Source of the DNA: Rhodoferax potami
Lineage (GTDB): Bacteria > Pseudomonadota > Gammaproteobacteria > Burkholderiales > Burkholderiaceae_C
Reading direction: 5' to 3'
NCBI RefSeq assembly: GCF_032193765.1
Contig: NZ_JAVBIJ010000001.1
Span: forward strand, 434,001 to 498,000
DNA: 64,000 nt
Under the pieces are notes generated by a model. The model saw only the letters and a list, made by a program, of their open reading frames with translations, was not told the DNA's origin and searched no databases. Made by a program: the position numbers and the translations under genes. Positions 9,448 through 18,223 of the stretch are shown here, piece by piece. The first letter of the stretch is position 1; the number at the start of each line of letters is the position of its first letter.

Positions 9448-10950
9448 ATGTGTGGAATTGTTGGCGTTGTTAGCAACGCACCCGTTAACCAGTTGATCTA
9501 TGACGCGCTGTTGCTCTTGCAGCACCGCGGCCAAGACGCAGCCGGCATCGTCACCCAGCAGGACCGCAAGTTCTTCATGCACAAGGCCAAGGGCATGGTG
9601 AAGGACGTGTTCCGCACCCGCAACATGCGCTCTTTGGCTGGCAACTCCGGCCTGGGCCAGGTGCGCTACCCCACGGCGGGCAATGCGTTCAGCGAAGAAG
9701 AGGCGCAGCCTTTTTATGTGAACGCGCCTTTCGGTATCGTGCTGGTGCACAACGGCAACCTGACCAACGCCAAAGCCTTGAAGGCGGAGCTGTTCAACCT
9801 GGACCACCGCCACATCAACACCGAGAGCGACTCCGAAGTCTTGCTCAACGTGCTGGCCCACGAAATCGAAGTCTCCACCCGCGGTCTGCCTTTGCAGCCC
9901 CAAGACTTGTTCACCGCCGTATCGCGGGTGCACAAGCGCATCAAGGGCTCGTATGCGGTGATCTGCCATATCGCCGGCCATGGCTTGCTGGCATTCCGCG
10001 ACCCGTTTGGCATTCGCCCCCTGTGCTTGGGTAAGGGCGCGGATGGCACCCATATGGTGGCCAGCGAGTCGGTGGTGCTGGAAGGCACCAGCCACCAGTT
10101 TGTGCGCGACGTACAGCCCGGCGAAGCCGTGTTTATCCCGCTGGACGGCACGGTGCACAGCCAGCAGTGCGCGGCGAATCCGCAGCTGATGCCTTGTATT
10201 TTTGAGTTTGTGTACTTGGCTCGCCCCGATTCGGTGATGGACGGCATCTCGGTGTACCAGGCGCGTTTGAACCTAGGCGAGACCTTGGCCAAGCGGGTGA
10301 TCTCCACCGTGCCGCCGAACGAAATCGATGTGGTCATCCCGATCCCCGAATCCAGCCGCCCCAGCGCCGCGCAGTTGGCTCAGTTGTTGGGCTTGCCCTA
10401 CCGCGAAGGCTTTGTGAAAAACCGCTACGTCGGCCGCACCTTCATCATGCCGGGGCAGGGCGTGCGCAAAAAATCAGTGCGCCAGAAGCTCAACGTGATT
10501 GCCAGCGAATTCAAGGGTCGCAATGTGCTGTTGGTGGACGACTCGATCGTCCGCGGTACCACCAGCAAAGAAATCGTGCAGATGGCGCGCGACGCCGGTG
10601 CCCGCAATGTCTACCTGGCCAGCGCTGCGCCACCTGTCCGTTACCCCAATGTGTATGGCATCGATATGCCCACCAGCAGTGAGTTGGTGGCCTACAACCG
10701 TACCGTCGAAGAAGTGCGCGAAATCATCGGTTGCGACGCGCTGATATACCAGGACGTGGACGGCATGAAAAAAGCCATCGGCTCCTTGAGCAAAAACTTG
10801 GCGGGTTTTGATGCCTCCTGCTTTGACGGCGTGTACGTGACCGGCGACATTTCGTCGGACGACATTGCCCGCCTCAACGAAAACCGTGTTGGCGCTGAAG
10901 AAGGCCAGGAAGACACTTCCCGCTTGGCGCTGCCCAACCACGCTGACTGA
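9448..10950 (+). CDS. purF: Amidophosphoribosyltransferase
   Basis: PurF transfers the amide nitrogen of glutamine to PRPP, giving phosphoribosylamine, the first step of de novo purine synthesis. The start MCGIVGVVSN exposes the N-terminal nucleophile Cys2 after methionine removal, so this ATG is certain. The glutaminase domain occupies about residues 1–240 and the phosphoribosyltransferase domain follows, with the PRPP motif LLVDDSIVRGTTS near residue 360. The 500-residue length is normal. It lies between cvpA and metZ in what looks like one operon. Confidence 0.97.
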   Translation: MCGIVGVVSNAPVNQLIYDALLLLQHRGQDAAGIVTQQDRKFFMHKAKGMVKDVFRTRNMRSLAGNSGLGQVRYPTAGNAFSEEEAQPFYVNAPFGIVLVHNGNLTNAKALKAELFNLDHRHINTESDSEVLLNVLAHEIEVSTRGLPLQPQDLFTAVSRVHKRIKGSYAVICHIAGHGLLAFRDPFGIRPLCLGKGADGTHMVASESVVLEGTSHQFVRDVQPGEAVFIPLDGTVHSQQCAANPQLMPCIFEFVYLARPDSVMDGISVYQARLNLGETLAKRVISTVPPNEIDVVIPIPESSRPSAAQLAQLLGLPYREGFVKNRYVGRTFIMPGQGVRKKSVRQKLNVIASEFKGRNVLLVDDSIVRGTTSKEIVQMARDAGARNVYLASAAPPVRYPNVYGIDMPTSSELVAYNRTVEEVREIIGCDALIYQDVDGMKKAIGSLSKNLAGFDASCFDGVYVTGDISSDDIARLNENRVGAEEGQEDTSRLALPNHAD

Positions 10951-10954
10951 CACC

Positions 10955-12166
10955 ATGAAGCAAATTCCCTTACCCGAAGGCCTGCACAACGACACCCTAG
11001 CGGTGCGTGCGGCCCTGGAGCGCAGCCAATACGGCGAAAACTCGGAAGGTCTGTACCTGACCAGCGGCTATGTGCAACACAGCGCAGCCTCCAGCGCCGC
11101 GCGGTTTGCGATGGAAGAAGAGGGTTTCACGTATTCCCGCGTAAGCAACCCCACCGTTACAAGCATGGAAATCCGGCTGGCGGCGCTCGAGGGCACCGAA
11201 GCGGCTATTGCCACCTCGTCCGGCATGTCGGCGATTTTGTTGCTGGGCATGGCGCTGCTGAAGGCAGGCGACCATGTGATTTGTTCGCAATCGGTGTTCG
11301 GCTCGGTCATTCCGATGTTCAGCCGCGAGTTTGCCAAGTTCGGAGTGGAAACCACCTTCGTGTCGCAAACCGACATTGAAGCTTGGAAGGCCGCCGTGCG
11401 CCCCACCACCAAACTGCTGTTTGCGGAGACGCCGACCAACCCGCTCACCGAGGTGTGCGACATCCAGGCCTTGGCCGATATTGCCCACAGCGGAGGCGCC
11501 TTTTTGGCGGTAGACAATTGTTTCGCCACCCCCGTGTTGCAGCGTCCGGCCAGCATGGGCGCCGATTTCATCATCCACTCTGGCACCAAGTTTTTGGATG
11601 GCCAAGGCCGTGTGATGGCAGGCGCCATTTGCTGCACCCAGAAGCAACGTGACGACATGTTTTTACCCGTGATCCGCACCTGCGGCATGGTGCTGGCGCC
11701 TTTTAACGCGTGGGTTTTGCTCAAGGGCATGGAAACCTTGGCTCTGCGCGTGAAGGCCCAGTCGGAGACCACGCTGGCCCTGGCCCATTGGCTGGAAGCC
11801 CAGCCGCAAGTCGCCCGGGTGTATTACCCCGGCTTGCCTAGCCACCCGCAACACGAGTTGGCCATGCGCCAGCAGTCCGGCTGCGGTGGCGCGGTGTTGT
11901 CCTTTGAGGTGAAGGCACCGGATGTGGATACTGCGCGCAAAAACGCATTCCATGTGCTCGACAGCATGCAGGTGCTCTCGCTGTGCACTAATCTTGGCGA
12001 CACCAAAACGCTGGCGGCGCACCCTGCCAGCACCTCGCACGGCCGCTTGTCGGAAGTGCAGCGTCAGGCGGCTGGCATCGGCCAAGGCCTGATTCGCGTG
12101 GCCGTAGGCCTGGACCATATCAATGACATCACCGCCGATCTGGCGCGTGGTTTGCAAACTATCTGA
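10955..12166 (+). CDS. metZ: O-succinylhomoserine sulfhydrylase
   Basis: A 403-residue PLP enzyme of the Cys/Met metabolism family. MetZ makes homocysteine directly from O-succinylhomoserine and sulfide for methionine synthesis. The PLP lysine is K212 in [12 protein letters not shown], and the SRVSNPT and ETPTNP motifs are present. The succinyl specificity is inferred from the purF–metZ neighbourhood seen in Pseudomonas; a cystathionine gamma-synthase role cannot be excluded from sequence alone. The start ATG 10955 lies four bases after the purF stop. Confidence 0.9.
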   Translation: MKQIPLPEGLHNDTLAVRAALERSQYGENSEGLYLTSGYVQHSAASSAARFAMEEEGFTYSRVSNPTVTSMEIRLAALEGTEAAIATSSGMSAILLLGMALLKAGDHVICSQSVFGSVIPMFSREFAKFGVETTFVSQTDIEAWKAAVRPTTKLLFAETPTNPLTEVCDIQALADIAHSGGAFLAVDNCFATPVLQRPASMGADFIIHSGTKFLDGQGRVMAGAICCTQKQRDDMFLPVIRTCGMVLAPFNAWVLLKGMETLALRVKAQSETTLALAHWLEAQPQVARVYYPGLPSHPQHELAMRQQSGCGGAVLSFEVKAPDVDTARKNAFHVLDSMQVLSLCTNLGDTKTLAAHPASTSHGRLSEVQRQAAGIGQGLIRVAVGLDHINDITADLARGLQTI

Positions 12167-12167
12167 C

Positions 12168-13568
12168 ATGAGCAAAATCCGCACTCGCATTGCCCCTTCG
12201 CCTACCGGCTTTTTGCACCTGGGCACCGCCCGCACCGCGCTGTATTCCTGGGCTTATGCCCGCCACTTCGGTGGCGAGTTTGTGCTGCGCATTGAAGACA
12301 CCGACGTAGCCCGCTCCACCCAGGACTCGGTGGACCAGATTCTGGAATCCATGCGCTGGCTGGGGCTGGAGTACGACGAAGGCCCGGTGTACCAGATGCA
12401 GCGCCTGGAGCGCTACAAGGCCGTGGTGGAGCAGCTGATTGCAGAAGGGAAGGCCTATTACTGCTACAGCACCCCCGAAGAACTCGATGCGGTGCGCGAG
12501 GCCAAGAAGGCCCGTGGTGAAAAAGCGCTGTACGACGGCACTTGGCGCCCCGCACCCGGCAAAACCTTGCCCGCCATTCCTGAAGGCGTTAAACCGGTGG
12601 TGCGCTTCTGCAACCCACCGGATGGCGAGGTGACCTGGAATGACTTGGTAAAAGGCCCCATCACCATCAGCAACCGCGAGATTGATGACCTCATCATCGT
12701 TCGCACGGATGGCATTCCGACCTACAACTTTGCGGTGGTGGTGGACGATTGGGATATGCAGATCAGTCACGTGTTCCGTGGCGATGAGCACATCAACAAC
12801 ACGCCTTGGCAGATCAATATCTTTCATGCGCTCGGTGCGCCTTTGCCCGAGTTCGGCCACTGCCCGGTCATTCTGGGTGACGATGGTCAGAAGCTCTCCA
12901 AGCGCCGCGGTGCCGTGAGTGTGACCGCCTACGAAGAGGGCGGCTATCTGCCCGAAGCCATGTTGAACTACCTGGCCCGCCTGGGTTGGAGCCATGGCGA
13001 CGAAGAGCTGTTCAGTCGTGAGCAGCTGGTGAGCTGGTTCGACGGCACCCACCTGAACAAGAGCCCCGCGCAGTGGGACCCCGCCAAGTTGCTGTGGGTC
13101 AACGCGCACTACATCAAGCAAGCCGATAACGCACGCTTGGCGCCACTGGTGGCCGTGCAATTGGCCAAGCAGGGCGTTCAGCTGGCAGACGATGTCATTG
13201 CCAACCATTTGCCTTTGGTGTGCGGTTTACTCAAAGACCGTTGTGACACCACCGTGTCGCTCGCGACCTGGGCTGCCAAGTTTTATGCGGACTTGCAGGT
13301 GGACCCTGCAGAGCTGGCCCAACACGTGACCGATGCAGTCAAGCCCGCCATTGCGGCCCTGGCGGCCAAGCTGGCCGATTGCGCATGGGAGAAGGCTGCG
13401 ATCGCCGCGGTGATCAAAGAAGTCTTGGCTGCACACAGCCTCAAGATGCCCCAGTTGGCCATGCCGGTCCGCGTGCTGGTTATGGGCACTGCGCAAACGC
13501 CTTCGCTGGATGCCGTACTGGAACTCAGCGGTAAAACAAAAGTTTTGGAGCGACTTGCTAAAGCCTGA
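12168..13568 (+). CDS. gltX: Glutamyl-tRNA synthetase
   Basis: A 466-residue class I aminoacyl-tRNA synthetase. The HIGH-type signature lies in [19 protein letters not shown] (residues 5–23), the EDTD element follows, and the KMSKS-type motif is KLSKRRGA near residue 245. The C-terminal anticodon-binding helical region is complete. The start ATG 12168 is one base beyond the metZ stop, so translation is probably coupled to the purF–metZ transcript. Immediately downstream lie tRNA genes including two copies of its own substrate, tRNA-Glu. Confidence 0.97.
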   Translation: MSKIRTRIAPSPTGFLHLGTARTALYSWAYARHFGGEFVLRIEDTDVARSTQDSVDQILESMRWLGLEYDEGPVYQMQRLERYKAVVEQLIAEGKAYYCYSTPEELDAVREAKKARGEKALYDGTWRPAPGKTLPAIPEGVKPVVRFCNPPDGEVTWNDLVKGPITISNREIDDLIIVRTDGIPTYNFAVVVDDWDMQISHVFRGDEHINNTPWQINIFHALGAPLPEFGHCPVILGDDGQKLSKRRGAVSVTAYEEGGYLPEAMLNYLARLGWSHGDEELFSREQLVSWFDGTHLNKSPAQWDPAKLLWVNAHYIKQADNARLAPLVAVQLAKQGVQLADDVIANHLPLVCGLLKDRCDTTVSLATWAAKFYADLQVDPAELAQHVTDAVKPAIAALAAKLADCAWEKAAIAAVIKEVLAAHSLKMPQLAMPVRVLVMGTAQTPSLDAVLELSGKTKVLERLAKA

Positions 13569-13584
13569 AAAACTTGTATATAAT
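13555..13584 (+). promoter_or_regulatory. Probable sigma-70 promoter for the tRNA cluster
   Basis: A −35-like TTGCTA (13555–13560) inside the end of gltX and a perfect −10 TATAAT (13579–13584) are 18 bases apart. Transcription would start near 13591, about 50 bases before tRNA-Ala. This is a motif-based prediction. Confidence 0.6.
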
Positions 13585-13643
13585 TTGAGGCTCGGAAGTT
13601 GATAACAAAGCTAACCAAAAATTAGTAATGTCATCAGGAAATT

Positions 13644-13719
<76 letters not shown>

Positions 13720-13751
13720 ATTCTTCTGAAACGGATTAGTTCCAAGGTTTT

Positions 13752-13827
13752 GACCCTATCGTCTAGAGGCCTAGGACATCACCCTTTCACGGTGAGTACC
13801 GGGGTTCGAATCCCCGTAGGGTCGCCA
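13752..13827 (+). tRNA. tRNA-Glu (anticodon TTC), copy 1
   Basis: A 76-base gene starting GACCCTATCGTCTAGAGGCC. Its anticodon loop is CTTTCAC, giving TTC. The T-arm GGGGTTCGAATCCCC and encoded CCA are present. It is the substrate of the upstream gltX product. Confidence 0.96.
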
Positions 13828-13929
13828 AGTTTTACCGCAAGGTAAACGGCAACAAGTCGGTAACAGCTTCTGCAAGGAAGCGACTTGGCTCCGAGTCGAA
13901 AGACACAGAGCGAATGGTTACCGCTACCA

Positions 13930-14006
13930 GGAGTGGTAGTTCAGTTGGTTAGAATACCGGCCTGTCACGCCGGGGGTCGCGGGTTCGAGTCCCGTCCACT
14001 CCGCCA
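13930..14006 (+). tRNA. tRNA-Asp (anticodon GTC), copy 1
   Basis: A 77-base gene starting GGAGTGGTAGTTCAGTTGG with anticodon loop CTGTCAC, giving GTC. The T-arm GCGGGTTCGAGTCCCGT and encoded CCA are present. A 102-base spacer separates it from tRNA-Glu; the spacer holds a small TTACC-GCAA-GGTAA hairpin. Confidence 0.96.
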
Positions 14007-14013
14007 AATTTTG

Positions 14014-14044
14014 AAAAAGCCGTTGTTAAATCAACGGCTTTTTT
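14014..14044 (+). terminator. Intrinsic terminator between the two tRNA duplicates
   Basis: Stem AGCCGTTG (14018–14025) pairs with CAACGGCT (14032–14039), followed by a T-run. It lies after tRNA-Asp copy 1 and before tRNA-Glu copy 2, so the second copy needs readthrough or its own promoter. Confidence 0.8.
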
Positions 14045-14066
14045 CTTGAAGAGTTTTCTAGGTTTT

Positions 14067-14142
14067 GACCCTATCGTCTAGAGGCCTAGGACATCACCCT
14101 TTCACGGTGAGTACCGGGGTTCGAATCCCCGTAGGGTCGCCA
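14067..14142 (+). tRNA. tRNA-Glu (anticodon TTC), copy 2
   Basis: Identical to the gene at 13752–13827, including the encoded CCA. Confidence 0.96.
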
Positions 14143-14244
14143 AGTTTTACCGCAAGGTAAACGGCAACAAGTCGGTAACAGCTTCTGCAAGGAAGCGACT
14201 TGGCTCCGAGTCGAAAGACACAGAGCGAATGGTTACCGCTACCA

Positions 14245-14321
14245 GGAGTGGTAGTTCAGTTGGTTAGAATACCGGCCTGTCACGCCGGGGGTCGCGGGTT
14301 CGAGTCCCGTCCACTCCGCCA
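14245..14321 (+). tRNA. tRNA-Asp (anticodon GTC), copy 2
   Basis: Identical to the gene at 13930–14006, including the encoded CCA. Confidence 0.96.
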
Positions 14322-14329
14322 AATTCAAG

Positions 14330-14362
14330 AAGCCGTTGCATGTACTTGCAACGGCTTTTTTG
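14330..14362 (+). terminator. Intrinsic terminator ending the tRNA cluster
   Basis: An 11-bp perfect stem, AAGCCGTTGCA (14330–14340) with 14347–14357, has a six-base loop and is followed by TTTTTTG. It ends the tRNA transcript before the DUF1345 gene. Confidence 0.9.
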
Positions 14363-14402
14363 TTTTCTCTTGGCCCTGCCGTCACGGTTGCACAATCAAG
14401 CT

Positions 14403-15062
14403 ATGTGGATACATCGACTGTCTCGCACCACCGGACATCAGCGCTTGGTGATCGGCGCCTGTGTGGGGGCTGTGGCAGCGATGGTCCCCAGCCCTTGGCC
14501 CATCGAACTGCAGGGGCTGATCGCCTGGATTTGTGGTGCCAGCACCTATTTGGTCTTGGCATGGCGGTTGGCGATGGTGTTTAACGCGGACAGCACCCGG
14601 TCGCGCGCGCAATCGCAGGATCAGCCGAGTGTGATCTGGTTCAGCCTTTTGCTTTTGTCAGTATTCGCGAGTGTGGCGGCCATTGCGATGCTCTTGTCCA
14701 ATAGCCGCGACATGGCATTGATGACCCGAGTGGGCCATGTTTTGGTGTCGCTATTGGCGCTGATGAGCTCGTGGCTGCTGATGCAATGCATTTTTGCCTT
14801 TCGCTACGCGCATCTGTACTACCAGACCGAGCTCAAAGGCCACCCCGCGGGTGGGGGCTTGCAGTTTCCGGGCGTTCTGCCGCCCGACTATTTCGACTTT
14901 TTGTACTACGCCCATGTGGTGGGCATGACATCCCAGGTGTCGGATGTGGTGGTGACGTCCCGATCCATGCGCCACCTGACGCTGCTGCACAGTCTCGCGG
15001 CCTTTGCCTTCAACATGATGGTGTTGGCCTTGAGTGTGAATGTGATGGCTGGGTTGCTTTAG
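14403..15062 (+). CDS. DUF1345 family membrane protein
   Basis: A 219-residue integral membrane protein with five hydrophobic segments (about residues 16–30, 36–54, 75–97, 105–125 and 195–217). It matches the DUF1345 family, whose role is unknown; the segment FPGVLPPDYFDFLYYAHVVGMTSQVSDV is characteristic. The ATG at 14403 is chosen because earlier in-frame codons lie in the tRNA terminator. It overlaps the convergent EamA gene by four bases at its 3' end. Confidence 0.8.
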   Translation: MWIHRLSRTTGHQRLVIGACVGAVAAMVPSPWPIELQGLIAWICGASTYLVLAWRLAMVFNADSTRSRAQSQDQPSVIWFSLLLLSVFASVAAIAMLLSNSRDMALMTRVGHVLVSLLALMSSWLLMQCIFAFRYAHLYYQTELKGHPAGGGLQFPGVLPPDYFDFLYYAHVVGMTSQVSDVVVTSRSMRHLTLLHSLAAFAFNMMVLALSVNVMAGLL

Positions 15063-15991
15063 TCACCCGGTGGCAAAGGCGCCTTGCCCCAGGATAGCAA
15101 GCCCGTGGAGAGCGAGGTGCCCAGCATGATGACTGCGCCGCACAAGCCCATCCACAGCGTGACCGACTCCCCGAGCAGCACCACGCCATACAAAATGGCG
15201 AACACCGGAATAGCGTAGGTGACGGACAAGGCGCGCGACGGGCCTGTGCGCTCGATCAGGCGGAAGAAAATCACATAGGCTAAGCCAGTACACACCACAC
15301 CGAGAGCAATCACTGCTCCCCAGGCCTGCAAAGGCGCGGGTTCGGCGGGCCACGTCCAGATGGCAAGCGGCAACAGGGCTAAAGAGGCGCCCAATTGGCT
15401 GCCGGTGGCGAGCACCAAAGACGGTACGCCCGGCAAAAAACGGCGAGTGAAGCTGGCTGAAATGCCATAGAACAGGCAAGCTGTTAAGCAAGCGATCACG
15501 GCCAGCGTGCTGGAGCCTGCCCCCGGAGCGCCAGCTGCGTCACGGTTCAGTGCCAACATGGCCACGCCCAAAAATCCAACCACCAGCCCGAGGACGCGTG
15601 AACCCTGCAATTTGTCGCCCAACCACCACCAGGCAATAGCCGCGCCGAAGAGTGGCACGGTGGCGTTGAGTAAGGCTGACAGGCCAGTGGAAATCGACAA
15701 CAACGCCCAAGACAGGCAGGCAAATGGAATCGCAGAATTCAGAACGCCCACGGTAAAGCACAACTTCCAGTGCTGGCGCAGGGCAGGCAACTGACCACGC
15801 AAAGCGAGCAAAGGCAGCAAAAACAGGCTGGCAATGCAGACGCGCAAACCCGCGGTGGGCAGCGCACCAAACGCCTTGCCGCTGGTGCGCATGAACAAAA
15901 ACGAGGCCCCCCAGATCGCGGCTAACAACACGAAGTCAAAGACCCACGCTGGTGCTGCGGGCGAGGGTGGGGGGGTAGTGGTGGCGCTCAC
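15059..15991 (-). CDS. EamA/DMT-family drug/metabolite transporter
   Basis: A 310-residue inner-membrane carrier with about ten transmembrane helices in two EamA repeats, opening FDFVLLAAIWGASFLFMR. Substrates of such carriers range from amino acids to drugs and cannot be read from sequence. The start is GTG at 15991, placed directly after the ogt stop codon (TGA then GTG), so translation is likely coupled to ogt. Confidence 0.87.
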   Translation of the reverse strand: MSATTTPPPSPAAPAWVFDFVLLAAIWGASFLFMRTSGKAFGALPTAGLRVCIASLFLLPLLALRGQLPALRQHWKLCFTVGVLNSAIPFACLSWALLSISTGLSALLNATVPLFGAAIAWWWLGDKLQGSRVLGLVVGFLGVAMLALNRDAAGAPGAGSSTLAVIACLTACLFYGISASFTRRFLPGVPSLVLATGSQLGASLALLPLAIWTWPAEPAPLQAWGAVIALGVVCTGLAYVIFFRLIERTGPSRALSVTYAIPVFAILYGVVLLGESVTLWMGLCGAVIMLGTSLSTGLLSWGKAPLPPGD

Positions 15992-16486
15992 TCAGGGCTT
16001 TCGTTGTTCGAGGTTCAGTAATGCGGCTTTGCGGTCCACGCCACCGGCGTACCCGGTCAGGCTGCCGTTGCTGCCGAGCACGCGGTGGCAAGGCACCACG
16101 ATGCTCAAGGGGTTGCGCCCGACGGCAGCCGCAACTGCCCGCACTGCGGAGGGCCTTCCGATCTGCTGGCTCAAGGTCGAGTAGCTGATGGTAACGCCGC
16201 AAGGAATCTCCAAGAGCGCTCGCCAGACTGATTGCTGAAAGGCGGTGCCGTTGCTCAAGTCAAGCGGCAGCGAAAACTGGCTGCTCTCACCGGCAAAGTA
16301 GGCGGCCAGTTGCGCTTGTGCCTCGGTGATCGTAGGGTGATCGCTGAACGGCAGCCCAGTGAAGTCGGGATAGTGTTTTTGCTGTTCAAACCAGACCCCG
16401 AGCAGGCCGGCATCATGGCCGGCGAGCAGCATGGAGCCCAAGGGGCTGGTCCAGCGGGATAGGCGTGCGGTGGTGGGAATTTTCAT
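15992..16486 (-). CDS. ogt: Methylated-DNA–protein-cysteine methyltransferase
   Basis: A 164-residue suicide repair protein that moves methyl groups from O6-methylguanine (and O4-methylthymine) to its own cysteine. The active site is C133 in IVVPCHRVLG; the preceding LLEIPCGVTISY and RAVAAAVGRNP helix-turn-helix segments fit Ogt/AGT. The ribosome site AGAGG sits eight bases before the ATG and lies inside a repeat copy. The gene is directly downstream of the Ada–AlkA fusion gene on the same strand, making a small alkylation-repair unit. Confidence 0.94.
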   Translation of the reverse strand: MKIPTTARLSRWTSPLGSMLLAGHDAGLLGVWFEQQKHYPDFTGLPFSDHPTITEAQAQLAAYFAGESSQFSLPLDLSNGTAFQQSVWRALLEIPCGVTISYSTLSQQIGRPSAVRAVAAAVGRNPLSIVVPCHRVLGSNGSLTGYAGGVDRKAALLNLEQRKP

Positions 16487-16541
16487 GAAATAGGCCTCTA
16501 GCGCTCATGGAATATGCGCAAATAGCTATGTTTTTGATAGT
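16484..16541 (+). repeat. Interspersed repeat copy 2, between ogt and the Ada–AlkA gene
   Basis: GGCCTCTAGCGCTCATGG, AATATGCGC and AATAGCTATG…TTGATAG blocks of the repeat. Its left end supplies the ogt Shine–Dalgarno (AGAGG, 16495–16499) and reaches the start codon. Its right end encodes the last residues (LSKT) and stop codon of the upstream Ada–AlkA gene. The whole intergenic space is repeat. Confidence 0.85.
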
Positions 16542-18103
16542 GACTGCCAAGCGCGTACGGTGGCATAGCCCCGCCAGGGCCGCCAGCGTTGTGACAGAGC
16601 CTCAGCTGCCGTAGCGGGGTTGCTGGCCTCACGCACGCCGAGTGCGGACTGCAACGCGACATCGCCCGAAGGAAACGCATCCGGCCAGCGCAGCGCCCGC
16701 AAGGCGATGTAGTGCGCGGTCCATGCGCCTATGCCGGGTAAGGACTGCAGTTGCGCCATAGTGGCAGCTACATCACCGCCGGGTTGCAGGTGCAGTGCGC
16801 CGGATTGCACCGCGTGGGCGAGCGACAGAATCGCTTGTTGCCGTTGCTTGACGAGGCCCAGGCGGCCTAATGCATCAGGCGACAGCGCAGCGAGCGTGGC
16901 GGCGTCCGGAAAGCAACGCGCCAAACCTTCAGGCGCTTGGGCTAGTGGAATGCCGCAATGGTCCACCAGCCGTGCGGTCAGGGTGCGGGCGGCCTTCACG
17001 GTGATTTGTTGGCCCAAGATGGCGCGCACAGCCAGCTCCAGCCCGTCCAGGGTGCCGGGCACCCGCATGCCTTCACTCCCCGCAAAGTCGGCGCACAACA
17101 TCGGGTCCATCGCAGCCGGGTCCGCATCCAGGTCCAGCCAGGCGCGTATGCGGGTCAGCACTACTGGCAGGGCACTGGCCAATGACTCACTAATACGTAA
17201 ATGAACCCGGTGTTGGTCCGTGACCCACTGCGCCTCGACCCACCCGCGCAGCATGGTGCCTTTGTGGGGCAAGCTGATAGAGCGCCGGATCAATCCCTTC
17301 GCTGCGTCCACCGATTCGACACCGGCAATGGCGCGGTTGGCAAAGAAATCCAGTAGGTGCTGGACGTTGTAGGGCGGGCGGTAAGCGGCTTGAAAACGGA
17401 AAGCTGCGGCCTCAGACGCCAGATCGCGCACTGGATCGCCGACCCTTGCCAGTGAAGTTGGCGACAAGTGTGAGGGGGGCCGTATCGACTTGCGCAGCGC
17501 CGTAGGTTGTAGCCGGTAATGCTGAACAAAGACGGCGTTGAAGCGGCGCACACTGGCAAATCCGCTGAGCACGGCTACGTCCGCCACGGGCAGCCTCGTG
17601 TCGGTGAGGAGCTGCTTGGCAGTCAGCAAGCGGCGGGTTTGCAAGTAGCGCAGTGGCGTAATGCCCCAATGTGCCTCGAAGATGCGGCGCAAGTGCCGGT
17701 CGCTGATACCCAGCCGGGCCGCGATGGATGCGATGCCCGGGGCGTCATCGGCTTGTGCGGGGTGTTCCATCAGGTCTGCGGCTTGCAATGCGAGCATGGC
17801 GCTGGCGTCTTGGGTGCTCCAGTGCAGTGCCGCGTTCTGCGCGGGTGCCAGCTCCGGGCGGCAGCGCAGGCAGGGGCGAAAGCCTGCAGCTTCTGCTTGG
17901 GCCGCGCGCTCAAAAAAGCGGCAGTTTTCTGCTTTGGGAGTGCGCACCCGACAGACCGGCCGGCAGTAAATGCCGGTGCTGGTTACCCCGGTGAAAAAGC
18001 GTCCGTCAAACCGGGCATCCCGCGCCTGCAGCGCCAGGTAGCGGCCAGCGTCGTCGGCTGGCGACTCTGGGGCAGGGTTGGCAAGGGGCTGGGTGGAGGG
18101 CAT
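16526..18103 (-). CDS. alkA: Ada-like regulator/DNA-3-methyladenine glycosylase II fusion
   Basis: A 525-residue three-domain repair protein. The Ada N-terminal zinc domain has C47, C51, C78 and C81 (GIYCRPVCRVRT, CLRCRPE); an AraC-type helix-turn-helix spans about 105–200; AlkA_N and HhH-GPD glycosylase domains span about 240–520 with LPGIGAWTAHYIALRAL and the catalytic Asp in FPSGDVAL. It probably senses methyl phosphotriesters, activates repair genes and removes alkylated bases. It sits upstream of ogt with only a repeat between, so it may regulate its own operon. The last residues and stop are encoded by that repeat. Confidence 0.93.
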   Translation of the reverse strand: MPSTQPLANPAPESPADDAGRYLALQARDARFDGRFFTGVTSTGIYCRPVCRVRTPKAENCRFFERAAQAEAAGFRPCLRCRPELAPAQNAALHWSTQDASAMLALQAADLMEHPAQADDAPGIASIAARLGISDRHLRRIFEAHWGITPLRYLQTRRLLTAKQLLTDTRLPVADVAVLSGFASVRRFNAVFVQHYRLQPTALRKSIRPPSHLSPTSLARVGDPVRDLASEAAAFRFQAAYRPPYNVQHLLDFFANRAIAGVESVDAAKGLIRRSISLPHKGTMLRGWVEAQWVTDQHRVHLRISESLASALPVVLTRIRAWLDLDADPAAMDPMLCADFAGSEGMRVPGTLDGLELAVRAILGQQITVKAARTLTARLVDHCGIPLAQAPEGLARCFPDAATLAALSPDALGRLGLVKQRQQAILSLAHAVQSGALHLQPGGDVAATMAQLQSLPGIGAWTAHYIALRALRWPDAFPSGDVALQSALGVREASNPATAAEALSQRWRPWRGYATVRAWQSLSKT

Positions 18104-18223
18104 GCGGCTGATGATACGCAGCGCCGCCCGCCGGTGTAGCCGTTTCCGGACATGTGCCTGCCGCCTACAATCCAGCCCACCCGCCAGAAGGCGGTTTTGG
18201 CCCTATCTGAACCCTTGCGCTGC

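Larger units (their letters stand above)
13745..14010 (+). repeat. 266-bp tRNA-Glu/tRNA-Asp duplication, copy 1
   Basis: This unit is identical, base for base as read here, to 14060–14325. It contains tRNA-Glu, a 102-base spacer and tRNA-Asp, plus a few flanking bases on each side. Identity through the non-structural spacer points to recent duplication or gene conversion. Confidence 0.95.
14060..14325 (+). repeat. 266-bp tRNA-Glu/tRNA-Asp duplication, copy 2
   Basis: Second copy of the unit at 13745–14010, offset by exactly 315 bases. Each copy is followed by its own, non-identical terminator built on the same AGCCGTTG stem. Confidence 0.95.

Noticed and set aside
18104..18223. CCGCC-AGAA-GGCGG hairpin before the phosphohexomutase gene
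   Set aside because: Short stem without a T-run of convincing length; no regulatory meaning can be supported.
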